64,000 bases of DNA from Actinoplanes sp040639655 (GTDB lineage: Bacteria; Actinomycetota; Actinomycetes; Mycobacteriales; Micromonosporaceae). Position numbers and translations under genes: made by a program. The stretch is taken from contig NZ_JBFAAI010000030.1 of the NCBI RefSeq assembly GCF_040639655.1, positions 46,358-110,357 on the forward strand, written 5' to 3'. Every line of letters starts with the position of its first letter. The first letter of the stretch is position 1. The notes beneath the pieces were generated by a model. That model was not told the origin of the DNA. It saw nothing but the letters and a program-made list of their open reading frames with translations, and did not search any database. Shown one piece after another: positions 24,912-33,304 of the stretch.

Positions 24912-27338
24912 TCATGCGCTGCCGCTCACGTTCGTGACCAGTTCTTGTCCGGCCTGCCCGTGTCTTTCGGCGACCAGTAGTGCGTCGATGGACGTTGCGG
25001 GGGCGGGCCGGGCGAACAGATAGCCTTGCGCGGTCCGGCAGCCGAGTGCGCTCAACGCGGCGCGCTGGCCGGTTGTCTCGACTCCCTCGGCGATGACATC
25101 CAGGTGCAGGCTGTCGGCGAGGCCGAGGATGGCGTGAATGAACGCCGGTTCGGCGGGGGTGCCGTCCGGCGCGGGGCCGAGGGTGAAGCTCCTGTCGATT
25201 TTCAGGATGTCGACGGGAAGCCGTTGCAGTGACGCCATCGACGAGTAACCGGTGCCGAAGTCGTCGACGGCGATGCGCAGCCCTTCGGTCCGCAAACGGT
25301 GAAGTTGCCGGTTCACCTGTTCCCGGTCGGATTCCTCGCCGTGGACGAGGATCGTTTCGGTGATCTCCAGAATGAGTGCCGTGCCTGGCAGGCCCGTCGC
25401 GGCGAGGATGTCGAGCACCGTGTCGGCGAAGCGTGGATCGGCAAGTTGCCGCCCGGAGACGTTCACCGACACCGCCACCCCGCGGTCACGGTGCCAGGCC
25501 GCCGCGTCGCGGCAGGCCTGCCACAGCACCCACTCCCCGATCGACACGATCAGGCCACTGGCTTCGGCAACCGGAATGAACTGCGCCGGTGGCACCGCCC
25601 GGCCGTCCGGCCCGGACCAGCGCAGCAAGGCTTCCACCTTTTCGACACGCCCGGTCTCCATGTCGACGATCGGTTGGTAGTGCACCGTGAACCGGTTCTC
25701 GGCCAGCGCCGTACGCAGCCCGGTCACCATGGAGTTCTGACTGAGCTGGGCAGCGCGCAACGAGGGTTCGAAGCGCACCGCGGCGTTCTTGCCGGCCTTC
25801 TTGGCGGCATAGAGCGCGAGGTCGGCGTCTCGCAGGACGTCACTGACCGTAGCTGACCCGTCGGTCACAGCAAGCCCGACACTGGTGGTCACATGCAGCA
25901 GGTGCCCGTCGACCGAGTACGGCTGAGCGAGCGTGGTCACGATGCTCTTCGCCAGTACCATGGCATCGTCGCCCGCACTGTCCGGCATGAGCACGACGAA
26001 TTCGTCGCCCCCGAGCCGGACAAGAGTGCAGGCGGGCGGCGTCCCTTCTCGCAGGCGCCGAGACGCCTCGATGAGCAACCGATCTCCTACGGGGTGACCG
26101 TAGGTGTCATTGACGTCCTTGAACCCGTCAAGATCGCAAAGCAGCAGCGCGGTACCGGCCGTGCCTCCCTGCAGGCCCGCCTCGAGGTGCTCGGTCAGCA
26201 TGGCCCGGTTGCCGAGCCCCGTCAGTGGATCGTGCAGTGCCCGGTAGGCCAACTCGTCCTGCAGTGCCTGCTGCCGCGTCAACGCCGCGTCCAGGGAGAC
26301 GCTACGACAGGCAAGCTCAGCAGCTCTCCGCTGAGCGACCCGGGCGACGATGGCCAGCCGGATGATGAGCAGCACCGACAGCACCGCGACGATGAACGCC
26401 GGCACCACCGGACTGCCGATCAGTCCGGACGCCTGCCCGTGGAAGACCCACAAAGCCGGCGCGGAGACCGCCACCAGCATGAACACCGCACACCGTTGCC
26501 AGGTGAGGGTCTCGTCCGCCAGCAGTCGCCGCTGGCGTGTCAGCGGATACCGAACGGCGACACCGAACAACACGTACGCACCCGTCCACAACAGGTAGAC
26601 CAGGCCGCCGGCCGAGGTCGACCCGGTCCGGCTGATCTCGGTGAGATAGACGATGTCGCCCAGCACCAGCGTCACCAGCGCCGCTGCCGTCAAGGTGTAA
26701 CCGCGCCCCTGGTAGCCGCCCACGAACAACAAGCGGGCCACACAGGCGAACAACAGCAGACAGCAAATGACGTACGCGACGGCGGTCGCCACCGTGGCCG
26801 GCGACGACGTCGACGTGTCACGCAGATACGGCTCCGCCGCGAACATCCAGGCCGGCAACAGCAGACCGGCCGTCGTGATCGCCGTGTCGATCAGACCGAC
26901 CTGCGACGGCGCCCCGGCACGCCTGCTCAGGATCAGCACCGCGACGGCGCCGGTCAGGTAGTGCGCGAAGTAGAAGGCGTCCCCGGCGGAGGGCAACGGC
27001 ACCTCGGGGCCGTAGGACAGTGCCAGAGCAGCCCAGCTCACATCGCCCAGCACCCGCATCGTCAGGCTGACGCCGAGCATGATCCAACCCAGGCGAGGCG
27101 CCCCCGACACGTGACGCAGGCCGGCCAGGACGACCGCCAGCGCATACCCCGCCCCCAGCAGGTAGAACGCATCACGCCACCCGGCTGGCGCCGAAAAAAC
27201 CACGCCCCCGGCCATCACACCGAGCACGATCAGCAGCCGCGGGAGACGGCGGGCGACGCCCGCCTCCGCGACGGGCTGATGATCGGTCTCGAGGGCACCG
27301 GTCCCCGGGCGCGGGACGAGTGGCGATTGTCGAGGCAT
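24912..27338 (-). CDS. Membrane GGDEF-EAL protein
   Basis: c-di-GMP enzyme of 808 residues. Roughly eight to ten hydrophobic helices fill residues 30-340. A coiled linker leads to GGDEF (intact RLGGDEF at about 441-447, no RxxD nine residues before it) and EAL (EALLRW at about 569-574, EITET, DDFGTGYSS, LKIDRSF, VIAEGVET, AQGYL), all motifs intact. It could act as cyclase, phosphodiesterase or both. ATG 27338 is preferred because GAGGGGTG lies about 9 bases upstream and the frame beyond has no membrane or domain features. It is followed 42 bases later by the PAS-GAF histidine kinase. Confidence 0.92.
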   Translation of the reverse strand: MPRQSPLVPRPGTGALETDHQPVAEAGVARRLPRLLIVLGVMAGGVVFSAPAGWRDAFYLLGAGYALAVVLAGLRHVSGAPRLGWIMLGVSLTMRVLGDVSWAALALSYGPEVPLPSAGDAFYFAHYLTGAVAVLILSRRAGAPSQVGLIDTAITTAGLLLPAWMFAAEPYLRDTSTSSPATVATAVAYVICCLLLFACVARLLFVGGYQGRGYTLTAAALVTLVLGDIVYLTEISRTGSTSAGGLVYLLWTGAYVLFGVAVRYPLTRQRRLLADETLTWQRCAVFMLVAVSAPALWVFHGQASGLIGSPVVPAFIVAVLSVLLIIRLAIVARVAQRRAAELACRSVSLDAALTRQQALQDELAYRALHDPLTGLGNRAMLTEHLEAGLQGGTAGTALLLCDLDGFKDVNDTYGHPVGDRLLIEASRRLREGTPPACTLVRLGGDEFVVLMPDSAGDDAMVLAKSIVTTLAQPYSVDGHLLHVTTSVGLAVTDGSATVSDVLRDADLALYAAKKAGKNAAVRFEPSLRAAQLSQNSMVTGLRTALAENRFTVHYQPIVDMETGRVEKVEALLRWSGPDGRAVPPAQFIPVAEASGLIVSIGEWVLWQACRDAAAWHRDRGVAVSVNVSGRQLADPRFADTVLDILAATGLPGTALILEITETILVHGEESDREQVNRQLHRLRTEGLRIAVDDFGTGYSSMASLQRLPVDILKIDRSFTLGPAPDGTPAEPAFIHAILGLADSLHLDVIAEGVETTGQRAALSALGCRTAQGYLFARPAPATSIDALLVAERHGQAGQELVTNVSGSA

Positions 27339-27345
27339 CAGACCA

Positions 27346-27607
27346 TCACACCCCTCGCCGGTTGCCGTCCCGGTGCCGAAACCACACCGCCCCGTAGCAG
27401 ACCGGCGGCAGGTCCGCGGTCGCCACCGCACCGATGAGAGCGATCATCGGGAAGACGGTCGCCATGTCGACCCGTACAGAACGGCACCCACAGCGCCGCC
27501 GGGTAGCCGGCCACCGTGATGAGTGGGCCCCGGGCCATGGAGACGGCCGACCAGCGGCCCGCGAGGATGATCCGGGCAAGCAGGACGCCGATCACGAACT
27601 CGAACAT
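27346..27607 (-). pseudogene. Frameshifted small membrane protein gene
   Basis: From ATG 27607 one frame reads MFEFVIGVLLARIILAGRW and then a hydrophobic stretch to about 27480. After one frameshift a second frame continues VDMATVFPMIALIGAVATAD and ends at TGA 27346, seven bases before the GGDEF-EAL start. Both halves are hydrophobic with high GC at third positions, so they look like one roughly 89-residue membrane protein gene broken by an indel. Alternatively the second half is a separate 39-residue peptide. Family unknown. Confidence 0.5.
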
Positions 27608-27667
27608 CCGGGCCGGAAACGCGACCTCCCATCGATCCGCACCGAAGATGCGTTGCGGCGGGCGCTT

Positions 27668-27938
27668 CTACTGCTCGCTCAGGTTCTGCAGTGGTGACGG
27701 GTTCTGGGCGGTGGGTGGGGCGTTCCATTTCTGTTCCGGTGACCCGTCGCAGGGCATGGTGCGCACGGTGCGGGAGTTCGGTGGTGCGCCGGGGTCGGCG
27801 ATGGTGTGGGGCCGCGATGAAGAAGGCACCGAGACCGGCCAGAACTATGCCGATGACCGCCGCCGCCATCGCCATCGCCATCGCCTCGATCAGCGTGAAC
27901 CCACCATCGGCGTCGCCATCGTCAGTCCCCGGCGACAT
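27668..27938 (-). pseudogene. Decayed prepilin-like/lectin gene remnant
   Basis: ATG 27938 opens a frame with a type IV prepilin start, DGGFTLIEAMAMAMAAAVIG, including the conserved glutamate at mature position 5 and a hydrophobic helix ending GAFFIAAP. At that point a one-base shift of frame gives a tail with SRTVRTMPCDGSPEQKWNAP and a stop at 27668. That tail closely matches the C-terminus of the lectin-pilin gene at 49.1 kb (MRTCDGSAWQKWNAP). The gene therefore looks like a prepilin start fused by deletion to a ricin-B lectin end, with a frameshift at the join. It marks a former second pseudopilin locus. Confidence 0.65.
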
Positions 27939-28252
27939 CGCCCGGGACCTCCCGACCGCTCCCATACGCCCTCCACGGCCGCATCCTCACCAACGCTGTG
28001 CGCATTAACATCGACGGCGCATCTGCCGATCTGATAGCCTCCACGGCGACGGCCCAGGTGACGGTCCTCACCGCCGAGCCGGCCATCCCCCACCAGACGA
28101 CAGCTGCCCGGAACCTCCTCCGGGCCGCGCCAGATCATCACCAGCGAGTAGCGATCTGCGCGGCTCACGGGCTGTGACTACGGCGCGGCAGACGGCCGAC
28201 ATCGTTACGTCACTCCCTAAAGGTGGAACTGCGCCTGCCGATCAGGGCGGTC

Positions 28253-29680
28253 ATGACTCGCCGGATGCTGATGCTCTATCTCGCCGTGGCCGTGCTCGCT
28301 GCAGCGGTGGCAGGTGTGACGTCCGGAACGCCACACGGCGATCTGATCTATTTCGGTGCGTATCTGAGTGTCGTGGTTCTGGTCTGCTGGTCCGCGGCGA
28401 AGCGACGCCGCGACGGGGATCGGACGCCGTGGCTCTACCTCGCTCTGGGGCAGGTCGCCTGGCTGGCCGGGGACGCTGTCTATCCGGTCAGCACACTGCT
28501 GCAACGCACCTACGACGGGTCAGCATCGGCGGCACTGTGGACCGTCGGCTACCTCGCGTACGGTATGGCACTGTTCGCGATGGCACGGCGCCGCGCGGGC
28601 CGGTGGCTCCGGCCGGCCGTGCTCGACATGCTGACCCTGACGGTGGCGTCCTCGATCGTGATCTGGGTCACGTTCGTCTCGCCGTACCTCGCGGAACTGG
28701 CTGCTGATCCGCTGGGCGCGTACCTGTACGTGATGGGACCGATGGGTGACATCGGCATCCTGGCCGGGGTCTTGCTGCTGGTGCTGTCACCGGGGCGGCG
28801 TACCGGTGCAACGCGGCTGCTGCTGCTGTCGGCCGTGCTGCGCATCATTGCCGACCTGGGTTCGAGCTTCATTCCCTCGCTGGAGCTGGCGACGGCGGTG
28901 GGCACCGGTGTGATCCTGCTGAGCAACTCCCTGCTCGTCGCGGCCGCTCTGCATCTCAACAGCAACGAGTTGACCGTCGCGGCCCGCCAGGCCCCTACCC
29001 TGCATCCCGCCCGCGTCTGGTTCCTCGGGGTGGGACTGCTGACAGCACCGGCGGTCCTGTTCGCGCGCCACGAGTACGCCGAGTCCGAGCGGCTCCTGCT
29101 GTTCGTTGCCACGGTGGCCACCGCCGGGTTCATCCTGGCCCGGTTCGCCACCGCGCTGCGATCCCTGGAACAAGCCGAACGCACGCTCGGCTATCGCAGC
29201 CGGCACGATGCGCTGACCGGACTGCTGAACCGGGCCGCGCTCGGCGAGGAACTCGACGCCTGCCCACCCGGTTCCACCGTGCTCTACCTCGACCTGGACG
29301 GCTTCAAAGCGGTCAATGACACCGCCGGGCACAGCGCCGGCGACACCATCCTGCAGACGGTCTCCCAGCGGTTGAAAGCCACCGTGCGCGAATGCGACCC
29401 GGTTGCCCGGCTCGGCGGTGACGAGTTCGCCGTGGTGCTGACCGGCCTCGGCGCCACCGACGGCATCCGGGTCGCCGATCGCATCCTGCAGGACGTAGCC
29501 ATGCCGGTCGAACACGAGGGTGCCTGGTACACCGTCGGCGCCAGCATCGGAATCGCCTGCACCACCGACACCGGCGCCCAATGGCGGCCCGACGCCCTCC
29601 TACGCGAGGCCGACACCGCCATGTACCAGGCCAAACGCCTCGGGCGCGGCCGGTGGGTCCTCGCCGACGTCCCCGCCTGA
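28253..29680 (+). CDS. Membrane GGDEF diguanylate cyclase with RxxD site
   Basis: Diguanylate cyclase of 475 residues. Eight to nine hydrophobic helices form a putative membrane sensor (residues 1-310). A short linker is followed by the GGDEF domain, with LGYRSRHDALTGLLNRAALG at its start and intact RLGGDEF at about 386-392. The RxxD inhibitory site RECD sits nine residues before the motif, so product feedback is likely. There is no EAL domain. ATG 28253 has AGGGCGG 5 bases upstream; an in-frame GTG at 28223 is the alternative. It is followed by another GGDEF gene on the same strand after about 107 bases, so the two may be co-expressed. Confidence 0.93.
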   Translation: MTRRMLMLYLAVAVLAAAVAGVTSGTPHGDLIYFGAYLSVVVLVCWSAAKRRRDGDRTPWLYLALGQVAWLAGDAVYPVSTLLQRTYDGSASAALWTVGYLAYGMALFAMARRRAGRWLRPAVLDMLTLTVASSIVIWVTFVSPYLAELAADPLGAYLYVMGPMGDIGILAGVLLLVLSPGRRTGATRLLLLSAVLRIIADLGSSFIPSLELATAVGTGVILLSNSLLVAAALHLNSNELTVAARQAPTLHPARVWFLGVGLLTAPAVLFARHEYAESERLLLFVATVATAGFILARFATALRSLEQAERTLGYRSRHDALTGLLNRAALGEELDACPPGSTVLYLDLDGFKAVNDTAGHSAGDTILQTVSQRLKATVRECDPVARLGGDEFAVVLTGLGATDGIRVADRILQDVAMPVEHEGAWYTVGASIGIACTTDTGAQWRPDALLREADTAMYQAKRLGRGRWVLADVPA

Positions 29681-29787
29681 TTCCTACCGACCGCCGTACC
29701 GCAATCGGCCGCACCGTCGGCGCACCGGGTGCGGTGTCGAGGCCCGCCGGGAGTGATTCAGGTGCCAGGTTCAGGTTTGTCACCCCA

Positions 29788-31329
29788 ATGCCGACCGTGG
29801 CGGGCATGCAGGCACATGTGGACATCACGGCGCCGAGGCCGGCTGGACCTGCGCTGACCGGTTTGCTGAATATGGCGGCGGGCAGCGCTGGGCAGCGCAT
29901 CGATCGGGCGTTGGCGGTGCTGGTGGAGCAACTCGGTATGGAGGTCGCCTACGTCAGCGAGTTCCGTGGCGGGGAACGTGTGGTGACACACAGTGTGTCC
30001 GTTGCGGGCGGGCCGGTGTTGCCGGTGGGTACGACACATCCGGTCGAGGAGACGTTGTGTCACCTGGTCGCCTCCGGCGGCCTGCCCGTCCTGGTCGGTG
30101 ACACCGCTGCTGACGCGGTGATGAGCGGGCACCCGCACACCGCCGCATTCGGTGTCGCCGCGCATGCCGGGGTGCCGTTGACGGTTGAGGGACGGGTGCA
30201 CGGGGCGTTGTGCTGCGCGGCCACGACTCCTGCCCGCACGCTGAACCCGCGGGACGAGGCGACCTTGAACACCGTCGCCGGTTACCTTGCCGGTCTGCTC
30301 ACCGACGACGTGCGGGCGCCGGGCGAACCGGGACTGCGGCAGCTGGCTGACGCGGTCGCCGCCGGACAGGACCTGCAGACTCTGACCCGGCCGCTGCTGC
30401 AGCTGCTCCAGGACATCACCGGCCTGGAATCGACCTTTCTCACCCTGGTCGACACCACGGCCGACGAGCTGGTCGTCGCCTACGCCCACAACAGCGGCAA
30501 CCTGGTCATCGCGGAGGGCGGCACGTCGAGCTGGCAGGAGTCGCTGTGCCGCCGCGCGCTGGATGAGGGACGCGCCGACGTGACCGACGTTCCGGCAACG
30601 TGGCCCAGTGCCGCCGCCGCCCGGCAGTTGGGCATCATTTCCTACGTCAGCGTGCCGGTACGCGACGCCCACGACGAGTTGCTGGGCACGCTGTGCGGGG
30701 CCAGCAGCAACCCGGCCCTGGTGGGTGAGCAGAACCTGGCCATCATGGCGACTTTCGCGCAGCTGTTGAGCGCGCAACTGGCCCGTGAAACCGCTCACCA
30801 CCTGCAAGCCGCCCGGGCTACGGTCATCGAGCAACGCATGAACAGTCTGCGGGAGGCCGCCGAACGTGACTCGCTGACCGCACTGTGCAATCGGGCCGGC
30901 ATCCACCGTTGGCTGCACAAAGCCCTCGACCAGGTCGCCACCGGCCAGCAGCGGCTTGCCGTGGCGTTCATCGACCTGGACCGGTTCAAGGCCGTCAACG
31001 ACACCTACGGTCACGCCACCGGCGACGAGGTCCTGCGCCGGCTGGCGGCGTCCCTCGCGCGTACCGGCCGGGCCGGTGACCTGCACGGACGTCTCGGTGG
31101 TGACGAGTTCATCGTTGCCGCGCTGCTCCCGGCGGACGCCTGCGTCGACGGCTGGACCAGCCGGGTGCGCGCCGCCGCTGTCGCCGCCGTCGAAGATGTC
31201 CACGTCAGCGGCAGCGTCGGCGTCGTCACCCGCGAGCCCGGGACGCCCGCAACCTCGGTCGAGTACGTCCTGGACCAGGCGGACCAGGCGATGTACCAGG
31301 ACAAGCACGCCACAGCCCGGACGGCCTGA
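29788..31329 (+). CDS. GAF-GAF-GGDEF diguanylate cyclase
   Basis: Soluble diguanylate cyclase of 513 residues. Two tandem GAF domains occupy about residues 30-175 (with VEETLCHLVASGGLPVLV and AGVPLTVEGRVHGALC) and 185-345 (with SYVSVPVRDAHDELLGTLCG), implying sensing of a small molecule, light or redox signal. A coiled linker precedes the GGDEF domain, which has an intact GRLGGDEF (motif at 437-441) and the inhibitory RAGD nine residues before it. ATG 29788 is chosen just before the first GAF domain; ATG 29806 is possible, and the open frame upstream of it is basic, low-complexity and overlaps the preceding gene. Confidence 0.9.
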   Translation: MPTVAGMQAHVDITAPRPAGPALTGLLNMAAGSAGQRIDRALAVLVEQLGMEVAYVSEFRGGERVVTHSVSVAGGPVLPVGTTHPVEETLCHLVASGGLPVLVGDTAADAVMSGHPHTAAFGVAAHAGVPLTVEGRVHGALCCAATTPARTLNPRDEATLNTVAGYLAGLLTDDVRAPGEPGLRQLADAVAAGQDLQTLTRPLLQLLQDITGLESTFLTLVDTTADELVVAYAHNSGNLVIAEGGTSSWQESLCRRALDEGRADVTDVPATWPSAAAARQLGIISYVSVPVRDAHDELLGTLCGASSNPALVGEQNLAIMATFAQLLSAQLARETAHHLQAARATVIEQRMNSLREAAERDSLTALCNRAGIHRWLHKALDQVATGQQRLAVAFIDLDRFKAVNDTYGHATGDEVLRRLAASLARTGRAGDLHGRLGGDEFIVAALLPADACVDGWTSRVRAAAVAAVEDVHVSGSVGVVTREPGTPATSVEYVLDQADQAMYQDKHATARTA

Positions 31330-31659
31330 CCGGCCGGCCTTTCCCTGGCCCAGCACTCTGTCCTCTGCAGCGAGCCGCTCGGGCCGGTCCAAAGATCGTG
31401 CTCAATGGCGGCAGGGCGCTGACCGTAGACAAGACCTCGACGGCAAGGCAGCCGAGCCGGCGGAGAGTTCGGTGTTGTCGTTACTGCGGCGCACCGCGTG
31501 AAGGGCGCCTGCCCCGGGCGCCGGGTCAGCGGTTGATCCACCGCTGCGTGGACGCGGGGTCGCGGTCCCGGTGCAGCACCCTGATCACCGGCGTCGTGGG
31601 TCCGCACCCTGCCAGACAGCTCTGCGGACCACCATCGTGGTCGCCCTACGCGCCCGTCG

Positions 31660-31960
31660 GACTCACGGCCGAACTCGCCCTCGCATACCAGTTGAGTCCC
31701 GGTGAGCTGGACGTCGTGGAGCTGATCTGCCAGGGGCTGAGCGCCCAGGAACTCCGCTCGGCTGCACATCTCTCTGTTCACACCGCATGCGACCGCGTCA
31801 AGAACGCTTTCGCCGGAACCGATGTGACACCGAGGCGAGTTGATGGCCAGGCTGCTCAGCCAGTATTCCCATGCACACGTCGAGAACCTCGGAGAACCGC
31901 TCCGATCGAAGGTGCCGCCGCTCCTGAACCGGATATTGCTGGGACCTTCGACCCTGCATT
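31660..31960 (+). pseudogene. Frameshifted LuxR-type HTH regulator remnant
   Basis: One frame reads LTAELALAYQLSPGELDVVE, then LICQGLSAQELRSAAHLSVHTACDRVKNAFAGTDV, the four-helix LuxR/NarL DNA-binding domain. At about 31838 the frame must change to continue ELMARLLSQYSHAHVENLGE, the usual tail of such regulators, which then runs into non-coding sequence. No sensory domain is present upstream in any single frame. This is the degraded C-terminal end of a LuxR-family regulator. The stretch from 31330 to 31660 holds nothing else that I recognise. Confidence 0.6.
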
Positions 31961-32054
31961 CGCCGAATGGGCCGCGGCAAAGGCGAGCGAGCACAGCCGC
32001 CGGGCGGCGATCTCCTCCCGGCAACCGGCTTGCCCCCTGACGCGAAAATGCTGC

Positions 32055-32078
32055 CCCAGCCGCAGCGAAGCGGCTGGG
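32055..32078. terminator. Hairpin terminator of the CAP-domain gene
   Basis: CCCAGCCGC (32055-32063) pairs with GCGGCTGGG (32070-32078) around a 6-base loop, 22 bases beyond the minus-strand CAP gene stop. Confidence 0.6.
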
Positions 32079-32099
32079 ACAGCTCAGTATTCGTCAGGC

Positions 32100-32939
32100 T
32101 CAATAACCGAAGTTCTGGGTGTAGTACGGGGCACCGCCGGCGGCGTAGACGACGCCGACGCCGACGGCTTTGGACTGGCAGTTCAGGATGTTGGTGCGGT
32201 GACCGGAGCTGTTCATCCAGCCGTTGACGACCTCGGCGGCGGTGCGGTAACCCATGGCAATGTTCTCGGCGGACGGCTGGGCGTAGCCGGCGGCCTTGAC
32301 GCGGGTGACGAATGTGGAGCCGCCGCTGCCGGTGTGAGAAAGCGTGCCGGTCTGGGCCATCCAGGCGCTGTGGCTACGGGCGGCTGCGGTGAGCTGGTCG
32401 TTGACCGTCAAGGCAGTGCAGCCGTTATTGGAGCGCTGAACATTGACCAGTCGATTGATCTCGTTCTGCAGGGCCTGCTCGGTGGAACTCGCCGGTACGG
32501 AACCGGCCGGAGCAGGAGTGGTCGGTGCGGGAGTAGCCGGGGCCGGAGTGGTCGGTGTGGGCCTGGTCGGCGCGGGCGTAGCGGGAGCCGGCGCAGCAGG
32601 GGCGGGCATGGTCGGGGCGGGCATGGTCGGGGCCGGCCTAGCTGGGGCGGGCATAGCTGGGGCGGGCATAGCTGGGGCGGGCATAGCTGGGGCGGGCTGG
32701 GCCGGAGCGGGCCAAGCCGGGCCGCGCCAGGACGGGCCGCGCTTGCCAGGTCCGGGCCTCCGGAAGTCGGACTTCCACGAGCCGTACTGCGGCGGGCCGG
32801 GGGTCCACGAGGCAGGCTGCGACGGGCCGGACTTCGCCTGGACGGCCCCGGCCGGGCTCGCGATCATCGTGGTAGCGCCGATGGCGGCCACGGGGGCGAG
32901 GAGAGCGGTCACGGCGAGACGGCGAAGAAGCTGGCGCAA
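32100..32939 (-). CDS. Secreted CAP-domain protein with Pro-Ala repeat stalk
   Basis: Exported 279-residue protein. A Sec signal (MRQLLRRLAVTALLAPVAA, cleavage near AGA, about residue 32) is followed by a short region, a long Pro-Ala-Met/Thr repeat stalk (about 70-150) and a C-terminal CAP (SCP/PR-1) domain of about 125 residues. The domain contains NEINRLVNVQRSNNGC, AARSHSAWMAQTGTLSHTG with a CAP histidine, NIAMGYRTAAEVVNGWMNS, the GHRTNIL signature and VGVGVVYAAGG. Bacterial CAP proteins are extracellular, sometimes with lipase, protease-like or sterol-binding roles; none can be assigned here. The TTG start has AAAGGG 6 bases upstream and is preceded by a structured leader. Confidence 0.87.
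   Translation of the reverse strand: MRQLLRRLAVTALLAPVAAIGATTMIASPAGAVQAKSGPSQPASWTPGPPQYGSWKSDFRRPGPGKRGPSWRGPAWPAPAQPAPAMPAPAMPAPAMPAPARPAPTMPAPTMPAPAAPAPATPAPTRPTPTTPAPATPAPTTPAPAGSVPASSTEQALQNEINRLVNVQRSNNGCTALTVNDQLTAAARSHSAWMAQTGTLSHTGSGGSTFVTRVKAAGYAQPSAENIAMGYRTAAEVVNGWMNSSGHRTNILNCQSKAVGVGVVYAAGGAPYYTQNFGY
32599..32703. repeat. 15-bp tandem repeats in the CAP protein stalk
   Basis: GGGGCGGGCATAGCT occurs three times in a row at 32644-32688, with diverged copies on both sides. On the minus strand the array encodes repeated Pro-Ala-Pro-Ala-Met units. Such arrays readily change copy number. Confidence 0.85.
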
Positions 32940-32947
32940 AGCAGACC

Positions 32948-32996
32948 CTTTCGAAGTGGGCTACCCGCTGTCTGCGGGCTCACCATCGACTTCGGC
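32948..32996 (-). promoter_or_regulatory. Structured 5' leader of the CAP gene
   Basis: Just upstream of the ribosome binding site, ACTTCG (32989-32994) pairs with CGAAGT (32952-32957), enclosing a second stem of CCCGC (32964-32968) with GCGGG (32974-32978). The nested hairpins lie in the transcribed leader and could control expression. I cannot match them to a riboswitch class by eye. The remaining gap to 33304 holds no gene that I can support. Confidence 0.4.
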
Positions 32997-33304
32997 AGGA
33001 CGCCGGGCCGCGATGATCGCAGGACCGGTGCGTGTTCGTCACCCAAGGGTTGCCGGGTGCCACGACCTACTACCTCGCGGCGAGCGCATCACGAATGCAC
33101 GTGGACCGTTGGCACGGCCTTGATGATGGCGACGACGGCCGCGCACACCACCCTAAGAACGGTCATGTCAAGCGCTGCGAGCACAGCGTTGTCGGGCACG
33201 AGACTGCTGGTTGGGTGCAAAGCTTCGAGACGGCGATTGCGGCGGCCACCGCCACGATGGACAAGTCAATGGGCATGTTGAATGTCGCAGCTTGTGCAGT
33301 GAGA

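Noticed and set aside
32940..33060. Naming the CAP leader a c-di-AMP or c-di-GMP riboswitch
   Set aside because: The stems are visible but the conserved core sequences of either class are not, so only a structured leader is annotated.
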